Positions 27,559 through 36,412 are shown, numbered from the stretch's first letter. The stretch: 59,884 nt of DNA from Chloroflexota bacterium (GCA_013388845.1 JACAEN010000005.1:1-59884); one strand, 5' to 3'. Notes: generated by a model from the sequence alone, not told the origin. Program-made: numbers and translations.

Positions 27559-28490
27559 CTAAAACCATAGCCGATGGAAGCTCGATATTATCCTTTGAAA
27601 CAGCGGCCTGAGCCTGAAGTCGTCATTCGCGTTACTCCGGCAGTCAATTACCCAGCCGGCAAGCCCGTCTACCGCATAGGTAGCAAACTGGGCACTCTCT
27701 ATATCTCTCCATAGGCAATAGAATCTGACTGCTTCCATCCCGTCCACTGTAAAAGTCTGTTTAGGACGTATACCAGACAAGAGGTTATCTACCTCCGGTT
27801 TTTCAGCCTTGTAAAGTTCAACAACAGTCATTGGTTCTCGCAAGCGGAACTTAGAGACTTCAACTACAGACGAGCTCTCCCCTTCACTCGAACTTGCAGA
27901 ACCAGTATCCCACCCGAAAGTCTTGGCTCATCTTCGCGGATAACTTGCCTTGCCTTCTTTGCTTCCCAGACTCTATCTCCAAATTCACATTTTGCGCAAA
28001 CTGGCCAAAGGGAACAGTGGCACCCTGTAGCTCTTTTTGCAGAGAGATATTCCTTCCTAAGATCGCGCTGTTCTAATGAGGAAAGCCACTCTTCGTATTG
28101 ACTCTGTGTCTCCCCGCTCAAGTCTGTGACGCTATCGTCCTCACTGTCCACACGCCAACCGTCAGGCAGCCAGCAAGAGAACCTCAGCTTTCGGCTGGTG
28201 ACGATCCTCCCTGGCATTGACATCGCCTCTTTTCTTGCAATTATCAGCCGCCTTTGTTTTTCACGGAGATAGTTGCGCTCCAAGAGATACTGTAGGCGAT
28301 AATAAGAGACACCGAGCAGGCAGGCCATTTCCTTCCCGCGTATGCTAGCCTGGAACTCGCATCCACGCAGCTTTTCAACCTCTGTATACGCATTCGGTTT
28401 TCCCGAGCTCAGAATTTGTAGCGCTTCGCGGCGTATCTCGGGCGTTATGATCCGCTGTTCCCGTCCTACGGCTTCACCTCCGGAGTAATT
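27559..28490 (-). pseudogene. Broken gene: helix-turn-helix plus MOG1/PsbP-like domain
   Basis: Two frames join into one protein. The first (to 27864) has an HTH-like stretch (EMACLLGVSYYRLQYLLE) after an upstream open stretch with no start codon behind GGAGG at 28490, then a SCWLPDGWRV domain start and a Cys-rich insert. The second (27559-27843) carries FTVDGMEAVRFYCLWRD and AGWVIDCRSNANDDF, the end of a MOG1/PsbP-like fold. Continuity in the overlap needs a one-base shift somewhere in 27864-27905. Both the missing start and the frame break point to decay. Alternatively two small genes. Confidence 0.4.
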
Positions 28491-28806
28491 TTATCACGGT
28501 GGAGATTACCAACAATAAGCCAAAGTGTGGGGGATTAGGTATACGGACATATTTTCTCTCCAAGCCCTCGGGGCTTTCTCGAGTTACAATTTTTCAGTCG
28601 CTTTGGCTAACCTTAAGGGTCCCACGGTCAGCTTGATGGGGTGACGAAGCGGGGATACGGTCTCATCAGACGACCTTGATAGTCTTCTCCATAATCTCGT
28701 TGAAGCTTCCCTGAGAACATGGTGTAAAATAGCACTGGAGAGCAAGTTATTGTGGCAAAAGCATACTGGCTCCTCAACCATACGCAAGCGTGGGTGGGCC
28801 TGAACT
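28491..28806. other. Intergenic region before the HhH/HEAAH cassette
   Basis: 316 bases without a credible gene. A weak promoter-like TTGAAG...TAAAAT lies around 28700-28730 on the plus strand, upstream of the cassette. A minus-strand frame across 28584-28850 is basic and Ser-rich and I do not believe it is a gene. Confidence 0.4.
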
Positions 28807-29442
28807 ATGTTGCAAACTAGTCTGAAGGAAAAGCTTCTAAGCCTGACCACCTACCCTCAAGAGTTGGGATTGGATATTCGGCAGGCCGAGGATAGATTCA
28901 AATGGTTCCTAGCTTCAATCTTGTTTGCCAAGCGCATCTCAGCCAAGATAGCCATGGCAACATTTAAAAAGTTTGAGAACGCCGAGCTGACTAGCCCCGA
29001 AGCTATATTGGCTGCTGGCTGGGACAGGTTGGTCGAGGTTCTGGATGCCGGTGGTTATGTTCGCTACGACTTCTCTACGGCCTCGGCCTTGCTAGAGGCA
29101 ATGGACAAGTTACTAAACGCATATGGCTCGCTAGAAGAATTGTATGCCCGGGCTACAGACAGCAGCGATCTCGAGAATAAGCTCCAGCAACTCAAAGGGG
29201 TTGGGCCTGTAGCGGTGAATATCTTCCTGCGGGAGCTCAGGTCAGTGTGGCCCAAGGCTAGTCCTAGACCATCGTCCCTTTCATTGGCAGTAGCTCAGAA
29301 ATTGGGAATAGCAGCCTCGGATCTTCAACTTCCGGGTGTTGAGTCTGCACTGGTAAGAGTCCACCTCGATTTTTGCAAGAGACAAAAATGTGTTGAATGC
29401 CCTGTCAAAGAGGGATGCTTCCAGCCGGTGAGCACGCAATGA
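28807..29442 (+). CDS. Endonuclease III-like HhH protein lacking catalytic residues
   Basis: 211 residues. The helix-hairpin-helix LKGVGPVAVNIF (about 129-140) and four C-terminal cysteines (190, 195, 198, 204, spacing 4-2-5) resemble the EndoIII DNA glycosylase fold and its iron-sulphur loop, whose usual spacing is 6-2-5. The catalytic lysine of EndoIII (LPGVGRKTA position) is replaced by Val/Ala and the catalytic aspartate region reads PRPSSLSLAV, with no Asp. It probably binds DNA but may not cut bases. It overlaps the next gene by ATGA, so it is translated with it. Confidence 0.7.
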   Translation: MLQTSLKEKLLSLTTYPQELGLDIRQAEDRFKWFLASILFAKRISAKIAMATFKKFENAELTSPEAILAAGWDRLVEVLDAGGYVRYDFSTASALLEAMDKLLNAYGSLEELYARATDSSDLENKLQQLKGVGPVAVNIFLRELRSVWPKASPRPSSLSLAVAQKLGIAASDLQLPGVESALVRVHLDFCKRQKCVECPVKEGCFQPVSTQ

Positions 29443-30272
29443 CGCGGGTACCATTATTGGATTTTTATCGTCACGGCTGTGTTAGCCAGGACAAGGAGCA
29501 GGAGATTCGCGATACCCTGGAGGAGTGCTACAGGCGACTCAGTGTTCAACCACTCCCCGAGAAAGTAGAAGTCCGGCTCTGTCAGACGCCGTCTCAACTG
29601 GCTGACTTTTTGCAGGCTGAAAAGGGCGAGCTTGGGATTCAAACCGTCGGCGATGAGTCTTTCATTTGCAGTCATGATGCGTGGCGCGGGTTTCCACGAG
29701 TGCTAGTCTGCGTGGCAAGGCTCTTTGCTCTATGTGCCATAGCACGATTGGGTACTCTCAGGCACGAGGCAGCCCATACAGTGCTTCATGGGGGTTTGGC
29801 TTACTATGTTTTTCGAATACCACGAGACTGCCTTGAATTAGCCAAAGCTAAAGACATGGATTCGATCATGCTTCAGCAGGTGCTTTATTATTGTGCTACC
29901 GCAGTGAAAGACTTCGAGGTAACAAGGCTTCTCCTGAGTCTGGGCTATCGGGAGTGTCAAGCTGCATTTGGTGCAGCTCAGTTCTCAGCTAGTCATGAGG
30001 ATAAGCTTGCTTGGCTATTGGCTAGACACCATCCACAAGGCAAGTTGCTCTTTTTCACTAGTCAGCTAAAGACACTATTAATGGGGTGGCCTCTTGAACT
30101 GGCAGGGCTAATGCCTCTTGAGGATGCTGCCGATTCGATGCTGAACTATTTGGAGCCAGAGGAACGGAAGCGGTTACTTGGCATGGCAGTTAGCATCGCA
30201 AAGCAACTCGGTGACGATACTCATAACAACGTACGCTTGACTCTCGGGCAGGTTTTGCAAGAACTTATATGA
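29439..30272 (+). CDS. HEAAH zincin-like protein coupled to the HhH protein
   Basis: 277 residues from the ATG at 29439, which overlaps the TGA of the HhH gene. The core motif is RHEAAHTVLHG with His109-Glu110-His113, the HExxH zinc-peptidase signature. A candidate third ligand is Glu160 in VKDFEVTR. Before it lie two hydrophobic helices (VLVCVARLFALCAIARLG); the rest is helical with a Leu-rich C-terminus. No signal peptide, so a cytoplasmic or peripheral protein. I do not recognise the family. Tight coupling suggests a joint function with the DNA-binding partner. Confidence 0.65.
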   Translation: MTRVPLLDFYRHGCVSQDKEQEIRDTLEECYRRLSVQPLPEKVEVRLCQTPSQLADFLQAEKGELGIQTVGDESFICSHDAWRGFPRVLVCVARLFALCAIARLGTLRHEAAHTVLHGGLAYYVFRIPRDCLELAKAKDMDSIMLQQVLYYCATAVKDFEVTRLLLSLGYRECQAAFGAAQFSASHEDKLAWLLARHHPQGKLLFFTSQLKTLLMGWPLELAGLMPLEDAADSMLNYLEPEERKRLLGMAVSIAKQLGDDTHNNVRLTLGQVLQELI

Positions 30273-30371
30273 AACCGGCTGTGGGGGACACCAAATTGCT
30301 CCCACCCCACGGCAAATCTTGCTGCCCTAAACCCCAAATGGAGGGGTTCTGAGGTTAATGTCGTTTATACT

Positions 30372-30788
30372 TTAAGCGGCGCCCAGTACTTGAGCAGCCT
30401 TGCCAACGTTGCGTGGCTTGACCCAGAGTATGGCTCCATAACGCCTTCGTCCGGCGGCAACAGCGTTCATGGCCACAACGTTTAGCCCGGCCTTCCCCAG
30501 CTTGCTCACTATGTCGGCAACAGCACCTACCCGGTCGTCGCCTTGGATCAAGAAGGCGGTTTTGGGCCCTGTGAGCTTTATGCCTGCTTTGCGCGCTGCC
30601 GCAAGAAAGGCTCGTGCGTTGGAGGGCACGAAGCTGAGCTGAGCACGCCGCGTGCTCGTTGGGAAACCATTGAGGGCAATCAGGTTGACACCCTTCGCCT
30701 TAAGTGCAGTGAGAACCTTGGCACCCTCTCCCGCACGATCAGGGACCTCTGTGTAGTAATACTCAACACGCCGAACAATCTCCGCCAT
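30372..30788 (-). CDS. Tandem ACT-domain protein
   Basis: 138 residues made of two ACT-like halves. The first has YYTEVPDRAGEGAKVLTALKAKGVNLIAL; the second has LIQGDDRVGAVADIVSKLGKAGLNVVAMNAVAAG. ACT modules bind amino acids, so this is a possible small regulator or sensor. No other domain is attached. The ATG follows GGAGGCGTATACA. A hairpin TTTGGGGCA/TGCCCCAAA at 30819-30837 lies in its leader. Confidence 0.8.
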   Translation of the reverse strand: MAEIVRRVEYYYTEVPDRAGEGAKVLTALKAKGVNLIALNGFPTSTRRAQLSFVPSNARAFLAAARKAGIKLTGPKTAFLIQGDDRVGAVADIVSKLGKAGLNVVAMNAVAAGRRRYGAILWVKPRNVGKAAQVLGAA

Positions 30789-31568
30789 TGTATACGCCTC
30801 CTTTCAAAGTATTCGACGTTTGGGGCACTGCCCCAAAAATGTTATTAATTCGACCGAGGCTTGTCCCTACGCCCACTTTGTCCTTCTGCCACTGCGATTA
30901 TACCACATCGGCGGGAATTGCACCTGTCGTCTTTATCTGTGCGCTTCACGGTAGGCGTCGCTAACGGACAATTCACAGTGCTGCTGGGATATGGCAGCTA
31001 GTTGTAGGTAACAATTCTCGGTTTTGTGCAACCGCTCCTGTCCAACAATGACTCATAATGGGTTTCAGTCCAAGTTTTTTCAGGTATGCTTGCCGTCATC
31101 GGTTATAAAGTGAAAATCGTAGCGTGGGCGGGAATTTCGTCGAAGGCGATGATAGTTTCCTTTTCTTCACTCGGTAATGCTGGCATTTTTCTTCCTCATC
31201 TTCTTTCTATTCTTGTGGGGTACATTCGAGAAAAGCACATGAACTACTATGTTCTCCGTAGCCTAGGTATTGCTTCGTCACGAGCTGCCAATCTTGCAAG
31301 CAATAAGAAAACAAGGGCAATACAGGAAAAGTCGAGTAACGGAAAGAGGCAAGGAAATACAATGATAATGCTTGTCCTTGTTTTGAAACCACGAAGACAA
31401 GAATGTAACTCGTTATCCTCTTCGGCAATTATTGTCCCTGTTTTGTCCTTACTTACTGTGCTTATCTTTTCCTCACCTTTGTCGTTTTCCCTTGTCCTTC
31501 TTATTTGTATCTTTGTCCTTATCCTTATGAAGAACTGAGCAAATTAGAGAAGATGTGCCTACCTAGGT
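30789..31568. other. Long intergenic region with TTGTCCTT repeats
   Basis: About 780 bases. A plus-strand frame at 31086-31538 and a minus-strand frame at 31207-31428 both look like low-quality sequence rather than genes. The part 31371-31525 repeats the word TTGTCCTT several times (near 31376, 31446, 31492, 31518), which reads as lysine- and aspartate-rich peptide on the other strand. Nothing certain is encoded. Confidence 0.45.
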
Positions 31569-31598
31569 TTGACAATTACCAAAAGTCAATGTTATACT
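31569..31598 (+). promoter_or_regulatory. Promoter before the small protein and subtilase
   Basis: A perfect TTGACA (31569-31574) and TATACT (31593-31598) are 18 bases apart. The start codon GTG at 31648 lies about 49 bases downstream of the -10. It would drive both the 91-residue gene and the subtilase. Confidence 0.65.
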
Positions 31599-31647
31599 TG
31601 CCTATAGGATTAAGCTGAAAGATCAGTCGGGTTTCTTAATAATAGGC

Positions 31648-31923
31648 GTGGATGCTAATGGTGAGATTATAGCACGGGCGAAGAAGGACCTTGCCAGGCG
31701 AAGAGGCATATCTAGCCAGAAAATACTCTTGAAACGCGCCGAAACTGTAACTTGGCCTGATGCCGGTCTGGGTTGCCCTCAAAAGAAAAGAGCATATGCT
31801 CAGGTAGTCACTCCAGGTTACCGCCTGGTGTTGTCCGATGGGATTACAGATTTCGAATACCACACAGATAACTGTCGACGAGTAGTGTTTTATCAGACGA
31901 TTAATCAGTCCGCAACAAGGTAA
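31648..31923 (+). CDS. Small conserved protein with WPDxxLGCP motif
   Basis: 91 residues from GTG at 31648. It has AKKDLARRRGISSQKI, then VTWPDAGLGCPQ, AYAQVVTPGYRLVL and FEYHTD. This phrase order recurs in small or C-terminal domains of bacterial exported proteins, often in Chloroflexota and cyanobacteria, but no function is known to me. No signal peptide is visible with this start. It ends 11 bases before the subtilase gene, with AAGGAGGGGTCCG between, so the two are co-transcribed. Confidence 0.65.
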   Translation: MDANGEIIARAKKDLARRRGISSQKILLKRAETVTWPDAGLGCPQKKRAYAQVVTPGYRLVLSDGITDFEYHTDNCRRVVFYQTINQSATR

Positions 31924-31934
31924 GGAGGGGTCCG

Positions 31935-33735
31935 ATGAAGTCACTCAGAATTATTCTTATTCTCGGGCTGATTGCCAGCTTGCTCTTACTTGCTGCGCCA
32001 ACTCTCGCCGCTGGCAAGGGAGATGTGCAGAACTTCGCTTCAGACCGAGTATTGGTCAAATTCAAGACCGGGACAGACGAAGCCACTAGGCATGCGATTC
32101 ACAGTAGGCACGGGGGCTCGGTGATTGGTGAGATCCCCCAGCTTGGTATTCAGGTGGTCAGGATACCAGCCGGGAAGGTGTTGGAAAAGGCGACTGGCTA
32201 CAGGGGTGAAAAGGCTATTGAATTTGCCGAGCCTGACTTCGTTGCCGAGGCTATAGGGGCACCCAATGACCCTTACTTTACTAACCAGTGGGGTGTGACC
32301 AAGATCCAGGCGCCACAAGCCTGGGACATAACCACGGGTGACCCGAGTATAAGGATTGCTATCCTGGATACCGGTGTTGACCAAGACCATGAAGACCTTG
32401 TCGGTAAGATCGTTGCCAACAGGAATTTTACTACCAGCGGCACAGTGGACGACCGTTATGGCCATGGTACACACGTAGCTGGCATTGCTGCCGCCGCTAC
32501 CGATAATGGCGTCGGTATTGCCGGTGTTGGTTATGACTGCACAATTTATGAACGTCAAGGTGCTTGGCGATACTGGAAGTGGCTACTACAGCTGGATTGC
32601 CAACGGCATCATCTGGGCGGCTGACAACGGGGCAAAGGTAATTAGCATGAGCCTTGGCGGGAGCTCACCATCGTTAACATTAGAAAGCGCAGTTAACTAT
32701 GCCTGGAGCAAAGGCGTGGTACTAGTAGCGGCAGCGGGGAACAATGGCAACGCTAGTCCTGTATATCCTGCCTATTATGCCAATTGCATCGCTGTAGCGG
32801 CGACTGACAGTAACGATGCGAAGGCAAGCTTTTCAACCTATGGCAGTTGGGTGGACGTAGCTGCCCCAGGTGTAGGCATCTTCTCAACCTTGCCGAACCA
32901 TACAAATAAGATTGGCATGCTAAATTATGGTTCCCTTAGCGGTACGTCGATGGCGACACCGCACGTCGCTGGATTGGCCGCGCTTGTCTGGGCAACCCCG
33001 TACGGCACGAGTAATACCAATGTTCGCAGCCGTATCGAGACCACAGCCGATCCCGTTACCGGCGCGGGTACATATTGGCAATATGGCAGGATCAACGCGT
33101 ACAAAGCGGTTGCCCCAGTGGACACTATGCCCCCGGCTCAGGTGACTGGCCTGACGGTTACAGCAGTGAGCAGCAGCCAGCTCAATCTCAGCTGGAATGC
33201 AAACACTGAGCCTGACCTGAAAAACTACAGGGTTTACCGGAGTACCACGTCCGGTAGCAATTACACTCTTATCGGTTCGCCAGCAGTTAATTCCTACTCA
33301 GACACCGGGTTAGCCGCGGCTACTACCTACTACTATGTTGTTTCAGCTGTAGACACATCCGGAAACGAGGGGTTGAAGTCAGAAGAGGCTTCGGGCACAA
33401 CCAGTGAAGCCAGTAAGATGCACATCCAGAGCATAACCATGGCTCTTAAAAAGGCAGGAATATCCACCTATGCTCTTGCCACCATAACCATTGTTGATGC
33501 CGGTGGCTACCCAGTGGCGGGAGCTAAAGTATCGGGACATTGGAGCGGCGCCACCAATGACAGCGATACCGGTACAACCAATAGCAACGGGCAGGTAACG
33601 GTGCAGTCCAACAGGGTGAGGAAAGCGCAGTCTGGCACGACCTTTACCTTCACTGTGGACAATGTGACGCTGAACGGTTGGATCTACGACTCGGCAGCGA
33701 ATGACGAAACAAGCGACTCAATAACAGTTCCGTGA
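31935..33735 (+). pseudogene. Secreted subtilisin-family (S8) protease, frame broken by one base
   Basis: The first frame gives a signal peptide, a pro-domain (DRVLVKFKTGTDEA), the catalytic Asp in AILDTGVDQDH and the catalytic His in GHGTHVAG. It then reads out of frame at about 32547 and stops at 32624. The second frame continues exactly where needed with MNVKVLGDTGSGYYSW, AAAGNNG, and the catalytic Ser in SGTSMATPHVAG. Removing one T from the run at 32545-32547 restores a single protein of about 599 residues. After the protease come a fibronectin type III domain (PPAQVTGLTVTAVS) and a C-terminal Ig-like domain. An exported multidomain protease, inactivated unless the break is a sequence error. 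Confidence 0.85.
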
Positions 33736-33764
33736 GCTCCTCGATACGATTGAGGCACCAAGAA

Positions 33765-33784
33765 AGGCTAGCATTTGCTAGCCT
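33765..33784 (+). terminator. Hairpin after the subtilase
   Basis: AGGCTAGC and GCTAGCCT are perfect arms around ATTT, starting 30 bases after the stop. No T tract follows, so it may stabilise the 3' end rather than terminate on its own. Confidence 0.4.
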
Positions 33785-33924
33785 CTGTCGACGGGTCGTA
33801 TGTCGAAGGTCAGCATTTTTACTGGCCTGGGCTTGACGGACCTGATATAATACTTAATATATGGTACTAATAGCAGATTGACAGGACAAAGAAGACTACT
33901 CCACAATAAAAAATTGGAGGGAAA

Positions 33925-33984
33925 TTGCAAGATATTTTATCTAGATTCCAAATAATATCCAATGACCAAAATCCATGGGACTAA
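33925..33984 (+). CDS. Possible 19-codon leader reading frame
   Basis: TTG at 33925 follows TTGGAGGGAAA, a strong Shine-Dalgarno, and the frame (LQDILSRFQI...) ends at TAA 33982. It precedes the DUF4382 gene by 31 bases. A TTGACG-16-TAATAT promoter lies around 33833-33860. It may be a leader peptide or chance. Confidence 0.25.
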   Translation: MQDILSRFQIISNDQNPWD

Positions 33985-34015
33985 ACAGTTTTAAATTTGA
34001 AAAGGGAACACGAAC

Positions 34016-34582
34016 ATGAAGGAATTCTTATTAGTGGGGATTATTCTGGCGGTGCTGGCTGCATCGGGAGCAATTTGTATGACTCCAGAACAAGCACTAA
34101 AAACAGGAACCTTAAAACTCTATCTCTCTGATGCACCGATAGAAGCTGAAAATATTACAGGTGTTTACATCACTATTGAGGAAATTCAATATCATCTAAA
34201 TGGCGAATGGATAACATGCAAAGAATTTGTAGGCCCTCGAACATATAACTTACTGGAATTAACCGGGGGAAATTTCAGTTTATTAGGTGAGTTCAAATTA
34301 CCGGCTGGGAATTACACTCAAATTCGCTTTATGCTGGATATTCCAAAAATAGGCCCGCCCCCACTAAATCCGGGCTGTTATATCAAATTTGCTGATAACT
34401 CCACCAAGCCTCTCTTCGTGCCAAGCGGTGGAGAGACAGGCTATAAAGGGATAGGCCAATTCGAAGTGCCTGTGAATGGGACCGTGGAGGTTACCGCGGA
34501 CTTTGATATTCCTACAGCTGTGGTAGCAGCGGATTCTTTTTACATTTTAAAGCCAACAATCAAGCTGATAGTCAACCACTAA
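34016..34582 (+). CDS. DUF4382-like exported protein
   Basis: 188 residues with an N-terminal signal segment (LLVGIILAVLAASGAIC). The mature domain begins GTLKLYLSDAPIEAENITGVYITIEEIQ, a DUF4382 hallmark, followed by LTGGNFSLLGEFKLPAGNYTQIRFML and repeated VEVTADFDIP. These exported beta-rich domains have no known function. The nucleotide sequence is clearly AT-richer than its neighbours, which suggests recent transfer or different selection. The cysteine near residue 22 does not form a clear lipobox. Confidence 0.75.
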   Translation: MKEFLLVGIILAVLAASGAICMTPEQALKTGTLKLYLSDAPIEAENITGVYITIEEIQYHLNGEWITCKEFVGPRTYNLLELTGGNFSLLGEFKLPAGNYTQIRFMLDIPKIGPPPLNPGCYIKFADNSTKPLFVPSGGETGYKGIGQFEVPVNGTVEVTADFDIPTAVVAADSFYILKPTIKLIVNH

Positions 34583-34846
34583 ACTGGGAGCATCCGTGGC
34601 TCAATTACATAGACACTGGCGCCTTAGAGGCTAGTCTGGAGTAGTTTTCAACACAGTCTCCCATGCTACCTCTCTCCCTCGATGGGAGGGGGTAGGGTCA
34701 ACATTGCAAGCTTTCCCACTTCCTCTAACTCCCTCCAGCCAAGGGAGGAAGAATTATGCTAATTCATGCAATTAACTATAGCCTGAGTTGTTGAACTGGT
34801 GGCGCTACCGACGCGATGAAATGTGCCCACTTCGACTAGGCCGAGC

Positions 34847-35530
34847 TTAGAGTTCGATTCTCCAATCGTGGGAGTATATGTTAAACCTCTCCGAACTGGC
34901 AAATCCTATGAGTGTTATCCCATATTCAGTGGCTTCTTTTATGGCCAGGTCTGTGGGAGCAGCGATGCTTATAACTATTGGTATCTGGCAAAAAATCGCC
35001 TTTCTGATTGTGGAAGCCGTTTGTCGGCAGGAGCTAACTAGAGAGCTGTCTGCCAGGTTGATTCCGTCTCTGATCGCCAGGCCAATGGCCTTATCTATAG
35101 CGCAGTGTCTGCTTATGTCTTCGACAAAAATCTCCTTATCCCCGCGAATCCCGATAACATGGGTGCAGCCAGTCTTTCGATACAGGAAACTGTTTTCGTT
35201 CAGCGATTCTACTGAATCAAAAACTTCCTTCCTGGTTAACTTCTTCTGGGAATCGCACTTCTGGAGAGTCTTTACTAGCTCTTCAGGAACATTTACCTCA
35301 AACTCATTGCTGCCGAGTTTTTTGATATGGGACGAAGAAGGGTCTATGCCTTGTGACTGCAAGTTGCCAATTATCATCTCTTCCAGGTGAACGGGAATGC
35401 AGTAGAATTTGTGGATTTCTCCGTTGAGCTTAACGACAATCTCTTCCTCATGGACAAGCTCGTCTGTCTTCATCCACTTGCCATCTTTGGAAATTCCCAG
35501 AATCTCTATTTCTTTACTTCTTCCCCCCAT
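34847..35530 (-). CDS. FdhD-like sulfurtransferase, divergent
   Basis: FdhD transfers sulphur to the molybdenum or tungsten cofactor of formate dehydrogenase. This 227-residue protein keeps the late FdhD phrases IPVVISIAAPTDLAI, GITLIGFASSERFNIYSH and DISRHCAIDKAIG. It lacks the early CGxCG motif and reads TGCTH where most have TGGxH. It overlaps the end of the moaE-like gene by 25 bases. The N-terminal third is divergent, so it may be a paralogue with altered activity. Divergence keeps me from assigning fdhD firmly. Confidence 0.7.
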   Translation of the reverse strand: MGGRSKEIEILGISKDGKWMKTDELVHEEEIVVKLNGEIHKFYCIPVHLEEMIIGNLQSQGIDPSSSHIKKLGSNEFEVNVPEELVKTLQKCDSQKKLTRKEVFDSVESLNENSFLYRKTGCTHVIGIRGDKEIFVEDISRHCAIDKAIGLAIRDGINLADSSLVSSCRQTASTIRKAIFCQIPIVISIAAPTDLAIKEATEYGITLIGFASSERFNIYSHDWRIEL

Positions 35531-35874
35531 GATTTGTGGAAATCCTTTATATCATCTATTATGCTTTGGCAGGCATCGAAGGCCGGCCCTCTGTGGGAGG
35601 CGGAAACGGCTATTAGCAAAATATTCTCTGATATGCTCAAGAACCCCACTCGGTGTATTATGGCGACATCCTCGATATCAAATCTGTTGAGTGCTCTTTC
35701 TTCTATCTCTTTTAGCTTCCGGGCAGCGCGGCTATCGTCTTCAAATTCCAACCCCGCGCCTTCGGGGAACTCGCGTACCGTCCCCACATAAATTGCTATC
35801 GCCCCTATTTGGGGGTTCTTCATTTTCTTGGTTGTCCTATCAACGGAGAAATCTTCTCTTCTTATCTCAATCAT
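35506..35874 (-). CDS. MoaE-like molybdopterin synthase large subunit
   Basis: Molybdopterin synthase converts precursor Z to molybdopterin. This 122-residue protein has VGTVREFPEGAG, IIHRVGFLSISENILLIAVSASHRGPAFDACQ and IDDIKDFHKSW. The family's terminal PIWKKE lysine motif reads KSWGEE here, so one catalytic lysine is altered. It is shorter than E. coli MoaE (150). The moaD partner is not in the window. It overlaps the fdhD-like gene. Confidence 0.75.
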   Translation of the reverse strand: MIEIRREDFSVDRTTKKMKNPQIGAIAIYVGTVREFPEGAGLEFEDDSRAARKLKEIEERALNRFDIEDVAIIHRVGFLSISENILLIAVSASHRGPAFDACQSIIDDIKDFHKSWGEEVKK

Positions 35875-35942
35875 CTCCGCTTACCAATTTGGTTGTATAT
35901 TTAGAGATTCGTTGAAATTTTTGCAGTTTTCCGCCGGAGGAG

Positions 35943-36176
35943 TTACATTTGGCAGGTAGCACAACTTGTGGCTGAGCATGTGCTGCAAGGAGAACTTCCG
36001 CCAATCGGGGTGGATGTGCCTTCACTGCTTTTGGTGAAGGAAGCGAATGAGGAGAATATTCGTTTAGCACCATTATGACAGCGGGGGCAAGAGGCGTTTT
36101 CGTTTGCCTGGCTTTGAGGGCGAAGTAATTCAAATTTAAGGTTACACTCAGGGCAAAGATATTCATAGATGGGCAT
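35943..36176 (-). CDS. FmdB family zinc-ribbon protein
   Basis: 77 residues. The N-terminal MPIYEYLCPECNLKFE and CPRC give the four-cysteine zinc ribbon typical of FmdB/regulatory proteins. The tail is Ser/Gly/Cys-rich (SSPCSTCSATSCATC), as usual in the family. FmdB was first linked to formylmethanofuran dehydrogenase regulation. It ends between the moaE-like and zinc-protein genes. Confidence 0.88.
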   Translation of the reverse strand: MPIYEYLCPECNLKFELLRPQSQANENASCPRCHNGAKRIFSSFASFTKSSEGTSTPIGGSSPCSTCSATSCATCQM

Positions 36177-36178
36177 TT

Positions 36179-36412
36179 TTAATCTTTTCCTTTCTCAAAA
36201 GCTTTCAGGAATACGTCAGGAACTTGAGGAATCTGGGCATCGAGCCATGTTTTGAGGCAAATCAAGGAGCAAAAATTATAATGCTCAACTGCTTCTGGGC
36301 CCTTCCAATGTGAAACCATCAGCCAACCATCGAGCACCTCGCAGGGTCGCTCCTCTTCAGTGCATGCTACCTTTTCACCACAAGTATGGCAGATAAAATA
36401 TTTTCGTCGCAT
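36179..36412 (-). CDS. Small cysteine-rich zinc-binding protein, unknown
   Basis: 77 residues with CHTCGEK, then a cysteine at about 25, and CSLICLKTW near the middle. The spacing suggests a single zinc site or two sites. A Trp-rich stretch (GWLMVSHWKG) lies between. The ATG follows GGAGATCTAA. It ends two bases before the FmdB gene and belongs to the same operon. I do not recognise the family. Confidence 0.6.
   Translation of the reverse strand: MRRKYFICHTCGEKVACTEEERPCEVLDGWLMVSHWKGPEAVEHYNFCSLICLKTWLDAQIPQVPDVFLKAFEKGKD

Noticed and set aside
28584-28850. Minus-strand 88-codon frame
   Set aside because: Basic, Ser-rich, overlapping the 5' end of the HhH gene, and no start signal or homology is evident.
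31086-31538. 150-codon frame in the intergenic region
   Set aside because: Composition is irregular, there is no ribosome binding site, and no domain can be recognised.
34786-34870. tRNA-like T-arm (GAGTTCGATTCTC) at the end of the fdhD-like gene
   Set aside because: The stretch codes the last residues of the FdhD-like protein on the minus strand, and no matching acceptor or anticodon stem can be drawn.
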